Shown in pieces: positions 52,088-63,282 of a stretch of DNA of 64,000 bases (positions within the stretch are counted from its first letter, which is position 1; every line of letters starts with the position of its first letter). The translations under genes were made by a program, and so were the position numbers. The stretch lies in contig CP104974.1 of assembly GCA_025452255.1 (NCBI GenBank), forward strand, positions 3,973,467 to 4,037,466. Direction: 5' to 3'. The DNA comes from Devosia sp. A8/3-2. Lineage in GTDB: Bacteria > Pseudomonadota > Alphaproteobacteria > Rhizobiales > Devosiaceae. Below the pieces are notes generated by a model. The model had not been told where the DNA came from. It was given only the letters and a program-made list of their open reading frames with translations, and searched no databases.

Positions 52088-53120
52088 ATGGCTGAAGCAA
52101 AACCCGAAAAGAAGAATGACCGCGTGACGATCCGGGAGGTGGCAGAGGATGCCGGCGTCTCGGTTGCGGCCGTTTCCAAGGTGCTGCGGGAGGCCTATGG
52201 GGTCAGCGAGTCGCTGCGCAACAGGGTGCGCGCCTCGATGAACAAGCTGAACTACCGGCCCCCGGCCTCAGCACGGGGCATGCGCGGGCAGACCTATACG
52301 CTGGGCCCGGTGCTGCCCGACATTCGCAACCCATTCTTTGCCGACATTCTGGCGGGGGTAAATTCGGCGCTGGAGCGCACGCAATACCAGCTGATGATGG
52401 GAACCAGCCATTCGCAGGGACCGGCGGAGGAGGCACTGGTCGAGGCAATGATCGACCGGCAGATGGACGGCATCATCATGATCGGCACCACCGAATATAT
52501 GGACCGGCTGGGTAACATCGCCAAGCAGAAGCCGCTGGTGACGATCGGACATCATGCCGAGACCAGTCAGCTGTTCGACACGGTCAACAATGACGATCAG
52601 CTGGGCGCGCGTCTCGTGGTCAAGCACCTGCTGGCCAATGGTTTTCGCAACATTGCCATGCTCAGCTCGGCGTCCACCACCTCGACCATTCTGGCCGAGC
52701 GGGAGCTGGGCTATCGCCGCGAAATGATCGAGAACGGGGTGGGGGAGAATATCAATATCATCCGCGCGCCGCAGACTCTGCGCTGAAGTGCAGATCGCCA
52801 CGCGACGGCTACTGGAGGGCCCGAGCAAGCCCGAGGCGCTGTTCTGCTGGACGGATTTCATCGCGCTTGAAGTCATCAGCGTGGCGACCGAACTGGGCCT
52901 GCGCATTCCGCAGGATCTGGCGATCGTGGGCTATGACAATACGATGTATTGCGACTTTGCGCAGAACGGGCTGACCAGTGTCGATCAATCCGGGGAATTG
53001 CTGGGGCTGCAGTCAGCCCGCCCGGTAATCGAGCGCATTCGCGGAAGGGCGGAAGCCGAGCATTTCGTCGTCACCCCGCGGGTGGTCGCCCGCAACAGCT
53101 CCAAGCGCCGCGCGGTGTAG
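52088..53120 (+). CDS. LacI-family regulator, one frameshift
   Basis: Divergent from the rhamnoside operon and its probable repressor, about 344 aa. Helix-turn-helix TIREVAEDAGVSVAAVSKVL, then the PBP-like domain GPVLPDIRNPFFADILAGVN and MDGIIMIGTTEYMDRLGNI. The frame breaks near 52785: CTGCGCGAAGTG reads CTGCGCTGAAGTG and makes a TGA. It ends at 53120. Convergent overlap with cysG. Confidence 0.88.
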
Positions 53121-54516
53121 CGCGTCGCCAACGGCGAAAATGGTCGGGGCGCTGAGCGGGAAATCACTAACGGCGGCGATGGCCCGGCCGATTGTGCCGC
53201 GCCAGATTTGTTCGTCGGCACGACCGACATTTCCCGCGATGATGGCGGGGGTCGACATGGCCATGCCCTGCCCTTCTAGCTGGGCGACAATGGCCGGCAG
53301 GGTGCGGCGAGACATGTAATAGACGCTGGTGGTGGCGGGGTCGGACAGGGCCTGCCAATTGAGGGTGTCGGGCAGCACGCCCCGGCGCGAATGGCCGGTG
53401 ACGAAGCGCACGGACTGGGCGTGATCGCGATGGGTCAGCGAGACGCCGAGACGGGATGCAAGGGCCAGTGCGGCGGTGATGCCGGGGACCACGGAAACGG
53501 CGATGCCGTGACGTTCCAGCATCTCGATTTCCTCGCCGGCGCGGCCGAAAACCATTGGATCACCGGATTTTAGCCGGACGACATGCTTGCCACGGCGGGC
53601 CAGCGACAACATCATGGCATTGATGTCTTCCTGGCGGCAGCTCTCGCGCGCAGCGCTTGCCGACCAGCATGCGCTTGGCCTCGCGGCGGGCGAGTTCGAG
53701 GACTTCGGCAGAGACCAGATCGTCGAACAGGATGACATCGGCAGATTGGAGAGCGCGGACCGCCTTGATGGTCAGCAGGTCTGCATCGCTCGGGCCCGCG
53801 CCGACGAGGGTCACGCGGCCTGCGCTGGGCGCGGCGGCAATTGCATCGATTTCGCTATCTGTCTCACCGAGCGCAGAACCGCCAAAAGCGCGGTCGGCCA
53901 GACGCTCCCAGAAGGCACGGCGCTGCGGACCGGGTTCGAGTGCTGCCATAACCTTGCCGCGGACATCCTGCGCAAGTTGCGCCCAGCCGGACAGGGTTTG
54001 CGGCAGCAGCGTTTCGATGCGGCGGCGCACGGCCTGCCCCAGAATGGGGGCGGCGCCGGCAGTGGAGATGCCGACCACGACGGGCGAGCGATTGACGATG
54101 GAGCCGAACTGGAACTGGCAGAATTCGGGCCGGTCGATGACATTATAGGGCACGCCGGCGGCGCGGGCGGCTTCGGTAAAGGCGAGAGCCTCTGCGTCAT
54201 CTTCGATATCGGCGACGGCAAGGGCTGCGCCGGACAGATCGGACGGCGCCCAGTGGCAATCGACCGGGCTGATCGTGCCTGCCGAAGCGCCGGTTTCGGC
54301 CAGCGCGATCAGCTCGTCGCACCATGCGTCGATAGGCGCCAGCACCTGCACATGGGCACCGGCGGCGGCCAGCAATTCTGATTTTCCAGTGGCGGGTTCG
54401 GAACCGCCAATGGCAATCACGCGCTTGCCTTGCAGGCTGAAGAATACCGGCAGCACGGCGAGTGGGGCCATGCGGTCGGGGCGCGACTTACTCGGCGGCG
54501 GCGAGACGATGTGCAT
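53013..54516 (-). CDS. cysG: Sirohaem synthase (CysG), about three sequence errors
   Basis: Trifunctional uroporphyrinogen-III methyltransferase, dehydrogenase and ferrochelatase, giving the sirohaem needed by NirB. N-terminal Rossmann part PLAVLPVFFSLQGKRVIAIG, then VTLVGAGPSDADLLTIKAVR (methyltransferase) and VVRLKSGDPMVFGRAGEEIE, SVVPGITAALALASRLG. Break near 53655 (extra base in GCGCTGCGCG). A compensated pair near 54377 and 54390 turns WKIELLAAAG into GKSELLAAAG without breaking the frame. Start ATG 54516 overlaps the nasA stop; ATG 54471 is an alternative. The last 108 bp overlap lacI. Confidence 0.87.
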
Positions 54517-57113
54517 CGATAATCCCCCTGATTTCGGCCCGGCAGGAGCCGCAATTGGTACCAGCCTTGGTGCAGGCGCCGACCGCTTCGACGGTGGTGC
54601 AACCCTGTCCCGTGACGGCGGCGGCGATGGTGTTGATGCCCACGGAAAAGCATGAGCAGACGATGGCGCCGCTATCGGGCATGTCGAGCGCCGGGGCGGC
54701 CGGCAAGGACGGCCGAACCATCGAGCTGGGTGGCGGTGAGCAAGCCCACGGCCCATTGACGGGAGACGAGGACCGGATCGGGCGCGGTGTAAAGCGCGGC
54801 GATGAGCTTGCCGGCGTCCATGACGGCGAAGCTGCGGCGGCCCGAGCGGGTGTCGAGGGCGGAAAGCACGCGGATGGTGTCCGGCAGAGCGAAGGACCAG
54901 CGGAGCCGAGCTTCCCAATCCTTGGGTTCGTCAAACCGAGCCAGCTCGCCGCGCATGCCGCCGGGGGCTTCGGCAATGGCCCAATAATCGGCTTTGTCCA
55001 GCGCGGGCCGATTGGCGGCGACGAAGAAGCCATAGAGGCGCACGGCGACGGGCTCGGCATGGACGAGCGCCATTTTGAGTGCGGGCTGGGCGGAGACCGG
55101 ATCGACCTTGGCGGTGACCGGGGCATCGATGCGGCCATGGGAGGCGAATTGATCGGTCCAGTGCATGGGCACGAAAATCTGGCCGCGGCGCTGCCGGTCG
55201 GTGACCAGAGCGCGGACGATGGCCGTGCCGTGAGTGTTGCTGAGCCGAACCGGGGTGGCGCGGCGAATGTTGAGCGCCTCGGCGTCCCGGGGGTGGATTT
55301 CCGCAAAGGGCTCGGCGTAATGCGCGGAGAGGCGGGCAGCTTTGCCGGTGCGGGTCATGGTGTGCCAGTGATCGCGCACGCGGCCGGTATTGAGGATGAA
55401 GCTGCCCGGCGCGGGAGCGAAGGGCGGGGGCGGCAGGACGGGCACGAAGCGGGCTCTGCCATCAGCCGTGTAGAAGGCACCATTGCCGAACATGCGGGCG
55501 GCGGGTTTGGCCCGGACGGGCCATTGGGTGGGGGCGAGGCTGTCATAGTCGGCGCCGATCAGGCCGGTCAGATCGAAGTCGCGGGCGCCGTCATTTTCGA
55601 AGGCCGAGAGCGCGGTGTGTTCGGCAAAGATGTCGGCGGGGCCGGCATAGGCGAAGGCGGGGCCGAAACCCATGCGCTGGGCGACCCGGCTGACAATCCA
55701 CCAATCGGGGCGAGCTTCGCCGGGCAATGGCAGGAAGGGGCGTTGGCGGGAAATGCGGCGTTCGGAATTGGTGACGGTGCCGTTCTTTTCGCCCCAGCCG
55801 GCAGCGGGCAGGCGGACATGGGCCACGACGCCCGTATCGGTGCGAGCCGACATGTCGGAGACGGCCACGAAGGGGCAGGCGGCGAGCGCGGCGTGGACGG
55901 CGTCGGCCTCGGGCATGGAATCGACGGGGTTGGTGGCCATGATCCAGACGGCCTTGATCTCGCCGCGCGCCATGGCAGCGAAGAGATCGACGGCCTTGAG
56001 GCCGGGTTGGGTAGCTACGGTTTGGCTGTTCCAGAAACGCCCTACCCGCTCGATCGTCTCGGGCGTGAAATCCATGTGTGCGGCGAGCATGTTGGCGAGG
56101 CCGCCGACTTCGCGCCCGCCCATGGCATTGGGCTGGCCGGTGACCGAGAAGGGGCCCATGCCGGGCCGGCCGATGCGACCGGTCAACAGGTGGCAATTGA
56201 TGATGGCGTTGACCTTGTCGGTCCCCGAGGCCGATTGATTGACGCCCCGGGAATAGACGGTGACGGTTTTTTCGGTGCGGGCGAACCAGTCGTAGAAGAG
56301 GGTTATGGCGTGTTCGGAGATGCCTGCGGCAGCGGCGACGCGGGCGATGGGCCAATCTTCGGCCACCAGCAGCGCAGCTTCGGCGCCAGAAGTGTGGTCG
56401 GCCACGAAGTCGGGCGCGGTGATGCCGTTGCAGGAGAGGTGGGCGAGCAGGCCAACGAAGAGCGCGCTATCGCCATCGGATTGCACGGGCAGGTGCAGAT
56501 CGGCAATGTCGGCGGTGACGGTGCGGCGGGGATCGATCAATACCACGCGCATACCGGGGCGGGCGGCCTTGGCGGCGACGATGCGCTGGTAGAGTACGGG
56601 GTGGCACCAGCCGAGGTTGGAACCGACCAGAACGATGAGGTCGGCCAGTTCGAGATCCTGATAATTGCCGGGGACGGTATCGGAGCCGAAGGCGCGCTTG
56701 TGGCCGGCAACGGAGGAGGCCATGCAGAGGCGCGAATTGGTGTCGATATTGCCCGAGCCGATAAAGCCCTTCATCAGCTTGTTGGCGACGTAATAATCCT
56801 CCGTGAGCAGCTGGCCGGAGCCGTAAATGGCAACGGAATTGGGGCCGTGTTCGGCGATGGTGTTCTGGAAGGTGGTAGCGACGAGGTTCAGCGCCTCGTC
56901 CCAGCTGGCGCGGGCGCCGCTGATTTCGGGGTGCAGCAGGCGGCCCTCGAGCGAGAGGGTTTCGCCCGGGGCGGAGCCCTTGGAGCAGAGCCGGCCGAAA
57001 TTGGCCGGGTGCTCGGGATCGCCGGCAATGGTGACACTATTGTCGGACTGCGGGGTGGCGAGCACGCCGCAGCCGACGCCGCAATAGGGGCAGGTGGTGC
57101 GCGTGGTGGTCAT
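54488..57113 (-). CDS. nasA: Assimilatory nitrate reductase catalytic subunit, one frameshift
   Basis: Cytoplasmic Mo-bis-MGD enzyme reducing nitrate to nitrite, about 875 aa. N-terminal [4Fe-4S] motif CPYCGVGCGVLATPQ near residue 8. MoCo domain: CMASSVAGHKRAFGSDTVPG, GSNLGWCHPVLYQRIVAAK, GQPNAMGGREVGGLANMLAA. C-terminal molydopterin dinucleotide-binding segment NTGRVRDHWHTMTRTGKAAR. Correcting a break near 54705 adds a BFD-like [2Fe-2S] tail (CSCFSVGINTIAAAVTG, TNCGSCRAEIRGIIDAHR). Start ATG 57113. Confidence 0.92.
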
Positions 57114-57121
57114 GCCCTGCC

Positions 57122-57453
57122 CTATTCCGCTGCCACCAGTGCAGCTTCGGCGGCCATGAAGATGCGGCCGTCGATGACGTCGATGGGATAGGTGCGGACC
57201 GAGCCTTCGTCGGCGCTCCGGGCTCGGCCGGTGGCCGGTCAAAGACCCAATTGTGCAGCGGGCAGGTGACCGAGGCGCCGTGGACAATGCCTTCGCTGAG
57301 CGGGCCGTGCTTGTGGGGGCAGCGGTTCTCGATAGCGAATATCTGGTCTTCCTGAGTGCGGAAGACCGCGATCTTGCCGTTTGGCGTGTTGACGCAGCGG
57401 GCGCCGCGGCGCGGGATGGCGTTGATATCGCCGATTTCGATCCAGTCGGTCAT
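57122..57453 (-). CDS. nirD: Nitrite reductase small subunit, one frameshift
   Basis: Rieske-type [2Fe-2S]-fold protein, about 110 aa. MTDWIEIGDINAIPRRGARC, the Rieske-like block IENRCPHKHGPLSEGIVHGA and VTCPLHNWVFD contain C-x-H...C-x2-H. A break near 57238 (GACCTGGCC read GACCGGCC) shifts the tail; corrected, it reads EGSVRTYPIDVIDGRIFMAA and ends ALVAAE. Confidence 0.9.
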
Positions 57454-57458
57454 ATCAG

Positions 57459-59907
57459 TTACTCCGCTGCTACTGGCATGCCGAATTCGGCCATGGCGGC
57501 GAATTCGTGGGCGTCCTTGCCGTTGACGCGTTCTTCCCGAGGGTCGATCTGCGCAAAGGTCTGCGCATAGACGAAGCGCTCGTAATAGGCGCGGCGCTTG
57601 TCGCGGTCTGTGACCACATTGGCCAGGATCGATGGGGTGCCGACGCGTTTGGCCCATTTGTAGATGCGCTCGAGATAGCGGGCCTGCTCGCGATAGAGCT
57701 GGGTCAGCGCGACGATGATTTCGAGCGCTTCATCCTCACTGTCGGCATGGCAGAGCAATTCGGTGCCCTTGATATCGAGACCCGCGGCGCCGGCAAAGTG
57801 GATGTCGTATCCACTGTCGACGCAGACGACGCCGATATCCTTGCAGGTGGCTTCGGCGCAATTGCGCGGGCAGCCGGAGACGGCGAGCTTGACTTTGGCC
57901 GGGGTCCAGGCGCCCCACATGAATTTTTCGAGGCGAATGCCCGGGCCCGTCGAATCCCGGGTGCCGAAGCGGCACCAATCGGAGCCGACGCAGGTTTTGA
58001 CGGTGCGCAGACCCTTGGCGTAGGCGGCGCCCGAAACCATGCCGGCGGCATTGAGATCGGCCCAGACGGCGGGAAGATCTTCCTTTTTGACGCCGAGCAG
58101 ATCGATGCGCTGGCCGCCGGTGACCTTGACGGCTGGGATGTGGAACTTGTCGGCCACGTCGGCAATGGCGCGCAATTCCTTGGGATTGGTCATGCCGCCC
58201 CACATGCGCGGAACCACCGAATAAGTGCCGTCTTTCTGGATATTGGCGTGGACACGTTCATTGATGAAGCGGGACTGGCCATCATCCTCGTATTCGCCCG
58301 GCCAATCAGCCACGAGGTAGTAATTGAGCGCCGGGCGGCACTTGGCGCAGCCGCAAGAGGTTTTCCATTCCAGCTCCTGCATAACCGCGGGAATGGATTT
58401 CAGACCCTTGGCGATGATCAGGCGACGCACATCGTCATGACCATATTCAGTGCATGGACACATGGGCTGCACGGCGGCAGGATTATAGGCATCGCCCAAA
58501 GTGGCGTGGAGCAATTGCTCGACCAGCCCGGTGCACGAGCCGCAGGAGGCGGAAGCCTTGGTATGGGCGCGCACGCCATCGAGCGTGGTCAGGCCCTTGG
58601 CCGTGATGGCCCCGGTGATCTTGCCTTTGCAAATGCCGTTACAGCCACAGATCTCTGCCTCATCCGGCAAGGCTGCAACGGCCGCCATAGGGTCCGGGGG
58701 TGCCCCCTGATAGGCTCGGCCGAAGATAAGCGTGTCGCGCATGTCGCGTGTGTCGGTCTTGTTCTTGAGCATGTCGAAGAACCGAGGGCCGTCGGCGGTT
58801 TCGCCATAGAGCACGGCGCCGATGATCTTGTCGTCCTTGAGGATCAGGCGCTTGTAGACGCCAGCATTGGCGTCGCGCAGCACGATTTCCTCGCGGTCCT
58901 CGCCCTCGCCGAAATCTCCGGCCGAGTAGAGATCGATGCCGGTGACCTTGAGACGGGTGGCGGTATATTGCGGCACGAAGGCCGCGCCGTGATCGCCGCC
59001 CAGATGCGCGGCCACGATATTGGCCTGCTGGTAAAGCGGGGCGACGAGGCCATAACACATGCCGCCGACTTCAGCGCATTCGCCCAGCGCGTAGATGGCG
59101 GGGTCGGAAGTCTGCATCTGGTCGTTGACGACGATGCCGCGATTGACGGCGAGGCCGGCTTCCTTGCCCGAGCCCGAATTGGGGCGGATGCCGACGGCCA
59201 TGACCACGATATCGGCCTTGATGATAGTGCCGTCATCCAGATGCACCGCTTCAACGCGGTCGGTACCGGTGATTTCCTTGGTATTGGCCTTGGTGATGAC
59301 TCGGATACCACGGCGCTCCAGTTCCTTTTGCAGCAGATAGCCGGCGGCCGGATCGAGCTGGCGCTCCATCAGCGTGGGGGCGATGTGCAGCACGGTGACG
59401 CTCATGCCTCGGTTGATGAGGCCGGCGGCGGCTTCGAGCCCGAGCAGCCCTCCGCCGATGACCACGGCATGGCCGCGCGCCTTGGCGGCCAGCATCATGG
59501 CATGGACGTCATCGAGATCGCGATAGCTCAGCACGCCGGGCAGCTTGTGGCCGGGCACGGGAATGATGAAGGGCACAGAGCCGGTGGCGATGATCAGCTT
59601 GTCATATTCGGCCGAAGCGCCCTGTTCGGAGCGAACGATGCGGTTTTCATGATCGATCTCGACGACCTTGTGCCCCTTGTAGAGCATGATCTGGTTTTCG
59701 ATGTACCAGTGATCGCCATGGATGATGATGTCCTCGAAGGACTTTTCACCCGACAGGACCGGCGAGAGCATGATGCGATCATAATTGACGCGCGGTTCGG
59801 CGTTGAAAATGGTGACGCTGTAGCGGCCCGGATCGGTCTCGAAGAGTTTCTCGAGGAGCCCGGCCGGGGGCCATGCCATTGCCGATGATAACAAGTTTTT
59901 CGGTCAT
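57459..59907 (-). CDS. nirB: NADH-dependent nitrite reductase large subunit, frameshift near the start
   Basis: Reduces nitrite to ammonium, about 816 aa. FAD/NADH domain (VIGGGLLGLEAAAGLINRGM), two BFD-like [2Fe-2S] domains (CGCNGICKG, CGSCTGLVEQ and CGCAKCRPALNYY), and the sirohaem/[4Fe-4S] domain with CVGSDWCRFGTRDS and SGCPRNCAEATCKDIGVV. Starts ATG 59907 (MTEKLVIIGNGMAPGR). One extra G near 59864 breaks the N-terminus. Position between nrtD and nirD. Confidence 0.93.
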
Positions 59908-60700
59908 TTATGCGGCTTCCACAAAACGGTGGCGTTCGTAGAGGAATTTGAGCACCGCTTCGCGGCACTTGAGATAGGTGCGATCGCCCGCCAGCTCGAT
60001 ACGGTTGCGGGGGCGCTCCAGCGGCACGGGGAGCACTTCCCCGATGCGGGCGGAGGGGCCATTGGTCATCATGACGATGCGGTCCGAGAGCAACACGGCC
60101 TCGTCCACATCATGGGTGATCATGATCATGGTGGAGCCCAGACGCTTCTGGATATCCATGACGGCATCCTGCAGATGGGCGCGGGTCAGGGCGTCCAGTG
60201 CGCCGAAGGGTTCGTCCAGCAGCAGGATCTTGGGCTGCATGGCCAGCGCCCGGGCAATGCCGACGCGCTGCTTCATGCCGCCCGAAATCTCGGTGGGGCG
60301 CTTGTCCTTGGCGTGGCTCATCTGCACCAGATCAAGGTTCTGCATGATCCAGTCATGGCGCTCGGCGCCAGTCTTGGTTTTGCCAAAGACCTTGGCGACG
60401 GCCGGGTTGACGTTTTCATAGACAGTGAGCCGGGGCAGCAGGGAATGGTTCTGGAACACCACGGCGCGTTCGGGGCCGGGGCCGTTGACCTCGCGGCCCT
60501 CGGAGCTGGATGCCGCCGGAGGAGACTTCGGCGAGGCCCGCAATGAGATTGAGCAGGGTGGACTTGCCGCAGCCGGAATGGCCGATGATCGAGATCACCT
60601 CGCCCCGGGCGATATCGAGGCTGACATCCTTGAGGACTTCGGAGCGGACCCCGCCACGGTCGAAATGCTTGTCGACGTTTTCAATGCTGAGATAGGTCAT
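59908..60700 (-). CDS. nrtD: Nitrate ABC transporter ATP-binding protein, one frameshift
   Basis: About 264 aa. Walker A GHSGCGKSTLLNLIAGL, signature ISGGMKQRVGIARALA, Walker B ILLLDEPFGALDALTR, H-loop THDVDEAV. An extra C near 60516 (CTCGAG read CTCCGAG) disrupts it; corrected QLEGREVNGPGPERAVVFQN. No NrtC-type double ATPase is present. Confidence 0.91.
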
Positions 60701-60711
60701 GAAGGGGCTCC

Positions 60712-61605
60712 TCAGTTCGCGGCCGTGCCGCGGGTGACGAAGGCGCCGACGGCCGCTACCAGCCGGTCGAGGATGAACCCCACGACCCCGATATAGACCA
60801 GCGCCACGATGATGTCGGAGAGGCGCGAGCTGTTCCACGCATCCCAGATGAAGAAACCGATGCCGACGCCCCCGGTCAGCATTTCGGCGGCGACGATGGC
60901 GAGCCAGGACAGGCCCACCCCGATGCGCAACCCGGTGAAAATGTAGGGGGCGGCGGCCGGGATCATGATCTTGAAAAAGAATTCGGCTCGGTTGAGCTGC
61001 AGGATGCGCGCCACATTGCGGTAATCCTGCGGAATATTGCGCACGCCCACGGCGGTGTTGATGATCACCGGCCAGACCGAGGTGATGAAGATCACGAAGA
61101 TGGCCGAGGGGGCGGAGTCCATGAAGGCGGCAAGCGAGAGCGGCAGCCGGGCCAGAGGCGGCACGGTACGCAGGATCTGGAAGATGGGATCGAGCCCGCG
61201 CATGGCCCAGATGGATTGGCCGATGACGGCGCCCACCGTGACGCCGACCAGCGCCGCAATGCCGAAGCCGATGGCGACGCGCTGCAGCGAAGTCAGCACG
61301 CGCAGGCCCAGCCCGATATCGCCCCGGCCGTAATCGAAGAACGGGCTGACGATGAGCTCGCCCGCTTCGGCCCAGACCCGGCTGGGCGCGGGCAGCGAAG
61401 CGCCCGGGGTGGCGCAGAGGATTTGCCAGACCACCGGGATCAGCGCGATGACCACCAGCGGGGGCACGACATTGGCGGCGATGCTGGCAAGCGTCTTGGA
61501 CCAGGAGCCGGGGCGGGCAGCGGGCATGGGCAGGGCGAAAACTTCGGCTGCGGCCTTGGCATCGGAGGTAGCGACCGGGGCGAGGCGCTGGACATTAGCG
61601 GACAT
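60712..61605 (-). CDS. nrtB: Nitrate ABC transporter permease
   Basis: 297 aa, intact. Five to six helices; VVPPLVVIALIPVVWQIL and the EAA-like loop RNVARILQLNRAEFFFKIMI, PAAAPYIFTGLRIGVGLSWL. Start ATG 61605 (MSANVQRLAPVA). Confidence 0.92.
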   Translation of the reverse strand: MSANVQRLAPVATSDAKAAAEVFALPMPAARPGSWSKTLASIAANVVPPLVVIALIPVVWQILCATPGASLPAPSRVWAEAGELIVSPFFDYGRGDIGLGLRVLTSLQRVAIGFGIAALVGVTVGAVIGQSIWAMRGLDPIFQILRTVPPLARLPLSLAAFMDSAPSAIFVIFITSVWPVIINTAVGVRNIPQDYRNVARILQLNRAEFFFKIMIPAAAPYIFTGLRIGVGLSWLAIVAAEMLTGGVGIGFFIWDAWNSSRLSDIIVALVYIGVVGFILDRLVAAVGAFVTRGTAAN

Positions 61606-61672
61606 GGACGAGATCCTTTCGGGGCAATGCCGGGAAAGGGTGCGGGGACTGGCCCCGCACCATAAGTTGGGG

Positions 61673-62960
61673 TCAGACCATTGCCTTGATGGCGAGGCTG
61701 TCGAGATAGGCCGACGGATTGGCCGGGTCGAAGACCTTGCCGTCGAAGAAGGTTTCTGACACCACGCGAGGTGCCTTCGGGAATGTCGGCGGCGGCGATG
61801 CCCGGGGCTTCGGCGGCGGAACGCCAGATATCTTCGCGGTTGACCGCATCGACCGAGGCAGTGATGTCGGTGGTGCCGGGCAGATAGCCCCAGCGGATAT
61901 TTTCGGTGAGGAACCGGGCGTCGTGGCTCTTGAAGGGATAGGAGGCGTGGTCCTTCCAGAACTTCATTTCGAGACCGGTGGCGGTTTCGACGCGCCCATT
62001 GCCGTAATTGATATCGCCCTTGAGGCGGCCAGCGACGTCGGCGGCGGGAATGTTGAACCGGGGGCGCTTGCCCGAGATTTGCGCCAGCTCTTCCTTGTTT
62101 TCGGTGGCGTCGGCCCATTGGGCGGCTTCCATCACGGCCATCAGGATGGCCCGGGTCGTCACCGGATTGGCCTCGATGAAATCATTGCGCAGGCTGAGCG
62201 CCTTTTCGGGATGGTGCTTCCAGATTTCGCCCGTCGTGGTGGCGGTGAAGCCGATATTCTGGTTGACCAGCTGTTCGTTCCACGGCTCGCCGACGCAGAA
62301 GGCGTCCATGGTGCCAACCTTCATATTGGCGACCATTTGCGGAGGCGGCACGGTGATCAGCGAGACTTCCTTGGTGGGATCGATGCCGCCGGCCGCGAGC
62401 CAATAGCGCATCCACAGATCGTGAGTGCCGCCGGGGAAGGTCATGGCGACATTGACTTCCTCGCCCGCCGCCTTGCGCTCGGCAAAGATCGCCTTGAGGG
62501 GCGATGAATCGAGGCCCGCGCCGGCATCCTTGTAGTCTCGGCTGACCGAAATGGCCTGCGCATCAAGGTTGAGCCGGGCGATGATCGACATGGGCAGCGG
62601 CGTACTGCCGGTGACGGTGCCCGCGCTCATCAGATAGGGCATGGGGGTGAGGATATGGGCGCCATCAATGCCATTGGCGGCGCCGCCAAGCACCAGATTG
62701 TCGCGCGTGGCGCCCCGAGAGGCCTGCTTGAGCACTTGCACATCGGGCACGCCATGCTTGGCAAAGAGGCCCTTTTCGCTGGCGATGATCAACGGGGAGG
62801 AATCGGTGAGCGCGATGAAGCCCAGCTTGGCCCCGGTGACTTCAGGACCGGGGCCCTGCGCAAAAGCCCCGGAGGGGAACAGGGCCTTGGCCGCGAGCAG
62901 GGTGGCGGCGGTGGCCGTTGCCCCTTTGAGAAAGCTGCGGCGGGTGGTCGTTAGCGTCAT
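61673..62960 (-). CDS. nrtA: Nitrate-binding protein NrtA-like, frameshift near the C-terminus
   Basis: Periplasmic or lipid-anchored nitrate receptor, about 429 aa, with a Tat signal (TTRRSFLKGATATAATLLAA). VTGAKLGFIALTDSSPLIIA, GTHDLWMRYWLAAGGIDPTK and VGEPWNEQLVNQNIGFTATT are typical of NrtA/CmpA. The break near 61755 (GTTTCGACACC read GTTTCTGACACC) hides the end TFFDGKVFDPANPSAYL. Start ATG 62960. Confidence 0.93.
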
Positions 62961-62981
62961 CGAATTCTCCAGCTGCAAGAG

Positions 62982-63053
62982 AAAAACAAAAAAGCTGCCA
63001 ACGGGCGACGCACCGGTCGGAGGGGGACCGGAAACGAACCTGTTGGCAGCTTT
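62982..63053 (-). promoter_or_regulatory. Leader hairpin with T-run: candidate NasT-controlled terminator
   Basis: Perfect 12-bp stem AAAGCTGCCAAC/GTTGGCAGCTTT enclosing an inner CCGGTC/GACCGG hairpin. On the minus strand it is followed by TTTTTTGTTTTT, 22 bp before the nrtA ATG. Leaders of this type upstream of nitrate operons are terminators released by the ANTAR protein NasT, which NasS sequesters. Confidence 0.72.
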
Positions 63054-63118
63054 GCTCGGACGCCCGTCATTGGACGCCATTTTTTTGAGAGCGCGAACGC
63101 CTCTTCGCAGTAGACATT

Positions 63119-63133
63119 GCAGGAAGCGTGCCA
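63119..63133 (-). promoter_or_regulatory. Candidate sigma-54 promoter of nrtA
   Basis: TGGCAC-GCTTC-CTGC, with GG and GC exactly ten nucleotides apart; one mismatch to TGGCAC-N5-TTGC. It would start a roughly 145-nt leader that includes the hairpin. Sigma-54 use by nitrogen-assimilation operons is established in general. A 7-bp dyad GTGCCAA/TTGGCAC overlaps the -24 element. Confidence 0.5.
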
Positions 63134-63282
63134 AGTCGGATTTTTGGCACTTTTTCTTGTGACTTCAGATTGTTAGGATTTCGACGCTCTTGGGCCACGA
63201 CGGGGCCTGCAGTTTGGAACGGGTCAAATCTGCGCCATTCCGCCTAAAATACGCGCATCGACATGCGCTGATTAAAATAGAG

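Noticed and set aside
54462..57191. 909-codon open frame on the plus strand, antisense to nasA
   Set aside because: It mirrors the high-GC codon pattern of nasA, has no recognisable motif and is extremely Gly/Ala/Asp-rich; nasA carries all expected cofactor motifs.
57507..59888. 793-codon open frame on the plus strand, antisense to nirB
   Set aside because: Shadow of nirB for the same reason; no domain recognised.
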